Assembly (NCBI RefSeq): GCF_019805165.1
Contig: NZ_RWIJ01000038.1
Span: 1-52,792, forward strand
Origin: Azospirillum sp. 412522
GTDB lineage: Bacteria > Pseudomonadota > Alphaproteobacteria > Azospirillales > Azospirillaceae
DNA: 52,792 nt
Reading direction: 5' to 3'
Shown: positions 52,692-52,792 of the stretch, piece by piece
Position numbering within the stretch: the first letter of the stretch is position 1
Layout: every line of letters begins with the position of its first letter
Position numbers and translations under genes: made by a program
The notes under the pieces: generated by a model
Seen by the model: the letters and a program-made list of their open reading frames with translations, nothing else
What the model was told of the DNA's origin: nothing
The model's database searches: none

Positions 52692-52792
52692 ATGGCGTTG
52701 AAGGTTCGCGAGGACTACCGGACCCTCACCGGCCCGGAAAAGGCCGCCATCATGATGCTCGCACTCGGCGAGGAACACTCGTCCAAGCTGTT
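52692..52792 (+). CDS. fliG: Flagellar motor switch protein FliG, N-terminal fragment
   Basis: Only the first 33 codons are in the window; the gene runs off the right edge. The translation M-A-L-K-V-R-E-D-Y-R then L-T-G-P-E-K-A-A-I-M-M-L-A-L-G-E-E is the usual FliG N-terminal MS-ring-contact segment. ATG 52692 follows GGAGG at good spacing. FliG forms the torque ring with FliM and FliN. No promoter was identified in the 191-bp spacer upstream. Confidence 0.88.
   Translation, partial: MALKVREDYRTLTGPEKAAIMMLALGEEHSSKL

Overview
The window is about 52.8 kb of very GC-rich alphaproteobacterial chromosome. I infer Rhodospirillales, most likely Azospirillum. The strongest pointer is the glutamate synthase pair gltD (482 aa) - gltB (1515 aa, with the mature N-terminal cysteine at residue 37), which matches the order, lengths and 36-residue propeptide known for Azospirillum brasilense. 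Other alphaproteobacterial signs are AddAB instead of RecBCD, tsaE-amgK-murU-addB-addA-trxA in a row, lysC near ptsP, and lptC-lptA-lptB-rpoN-hpf-ptsN. Gene content is mostly core. No phage, integrase, transposase, rRNA or CRISPR array was seen.

Layout. 1-2016: 3' part of a multi-PAS histidine-kinase-like protein with a degraded ATP-binding domain (possibly DivL-like). 2038-3910: ferredoxin-NADP reductase divergent from an unknown small protein. 3966-13486: a forward cluster tsaE, amgK, murU, addB, addA, trxA (tRNA modification, cell-wall sugar recycling, double-strand-break repair, redox). 13596-15433: TPR lipoprotein-like or exported protein and an SDR epimerase, divergent. 15561-17399: unknown 612-aa helical protein behind an AT-rich leader. 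17553-22512: dnaN, recF, gyrB without dnaA next to them. 22614-23930: SDR and HxlR regulator, divergent around a clear inverted repeat. 23955-28651 (reverse): lysC, nitronate monooxygenase, ptsP. 28822-30192: ubiG and a broken Uma2 gene. 30338-37548 (reverse): rnd, kdsD/kpsF, lptC, lptA, lptB, rpoN, hpf, ptsN, the LPS-export/sigma-54/nitrogen-PTS block. 37670-37756: tRNA-Leu(CAG), reverse. 38077-41256: NDUFA9-like protein, MFS transporter, uppP. 41633-47726: gltD and gltB. 47968-50697 (reverse): membrane diguanylate cyclase, GST, alpha/beta hydrolase. 51121 to end: M17 leucyl aminopeptidase and the first codons of fliG.

How it fits together. Two nitrogen themes meet here: sigma-54 (rpoN) with PTS-Ntr parts (ptsP, ptsN), and the GOGAT enzyme. 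Envelope biogenesis is served by KdsD, LptABC, UppP and AmgK/MurU. DNA replication and repair are served by DnaN, RecF, GyrB and AddAB.

The most unusual things in the DNA are (i) a family of composite intergenic palindromes made of hairpins with 7-10 bp stems and 3-nt loops, seen three times; (ii) a Uma2 nuclease gene cut off by a short palindromic repeat so that its frame runs on antisense through ubiG; (iii) the degenerate kinase at the left edge; (iv) in-frame short tandem repeats in two neighbouring genes; and (v) probable operator sites upstream of the SDR/HxlR pair, upstream of ferredoxin reductase, and in the glt leader. I did not find convincing evidence of a wholly new multi-gene system. 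The two unrecognised proteins (3437-3910 and 15561-17399) are the best places to look for new biology.
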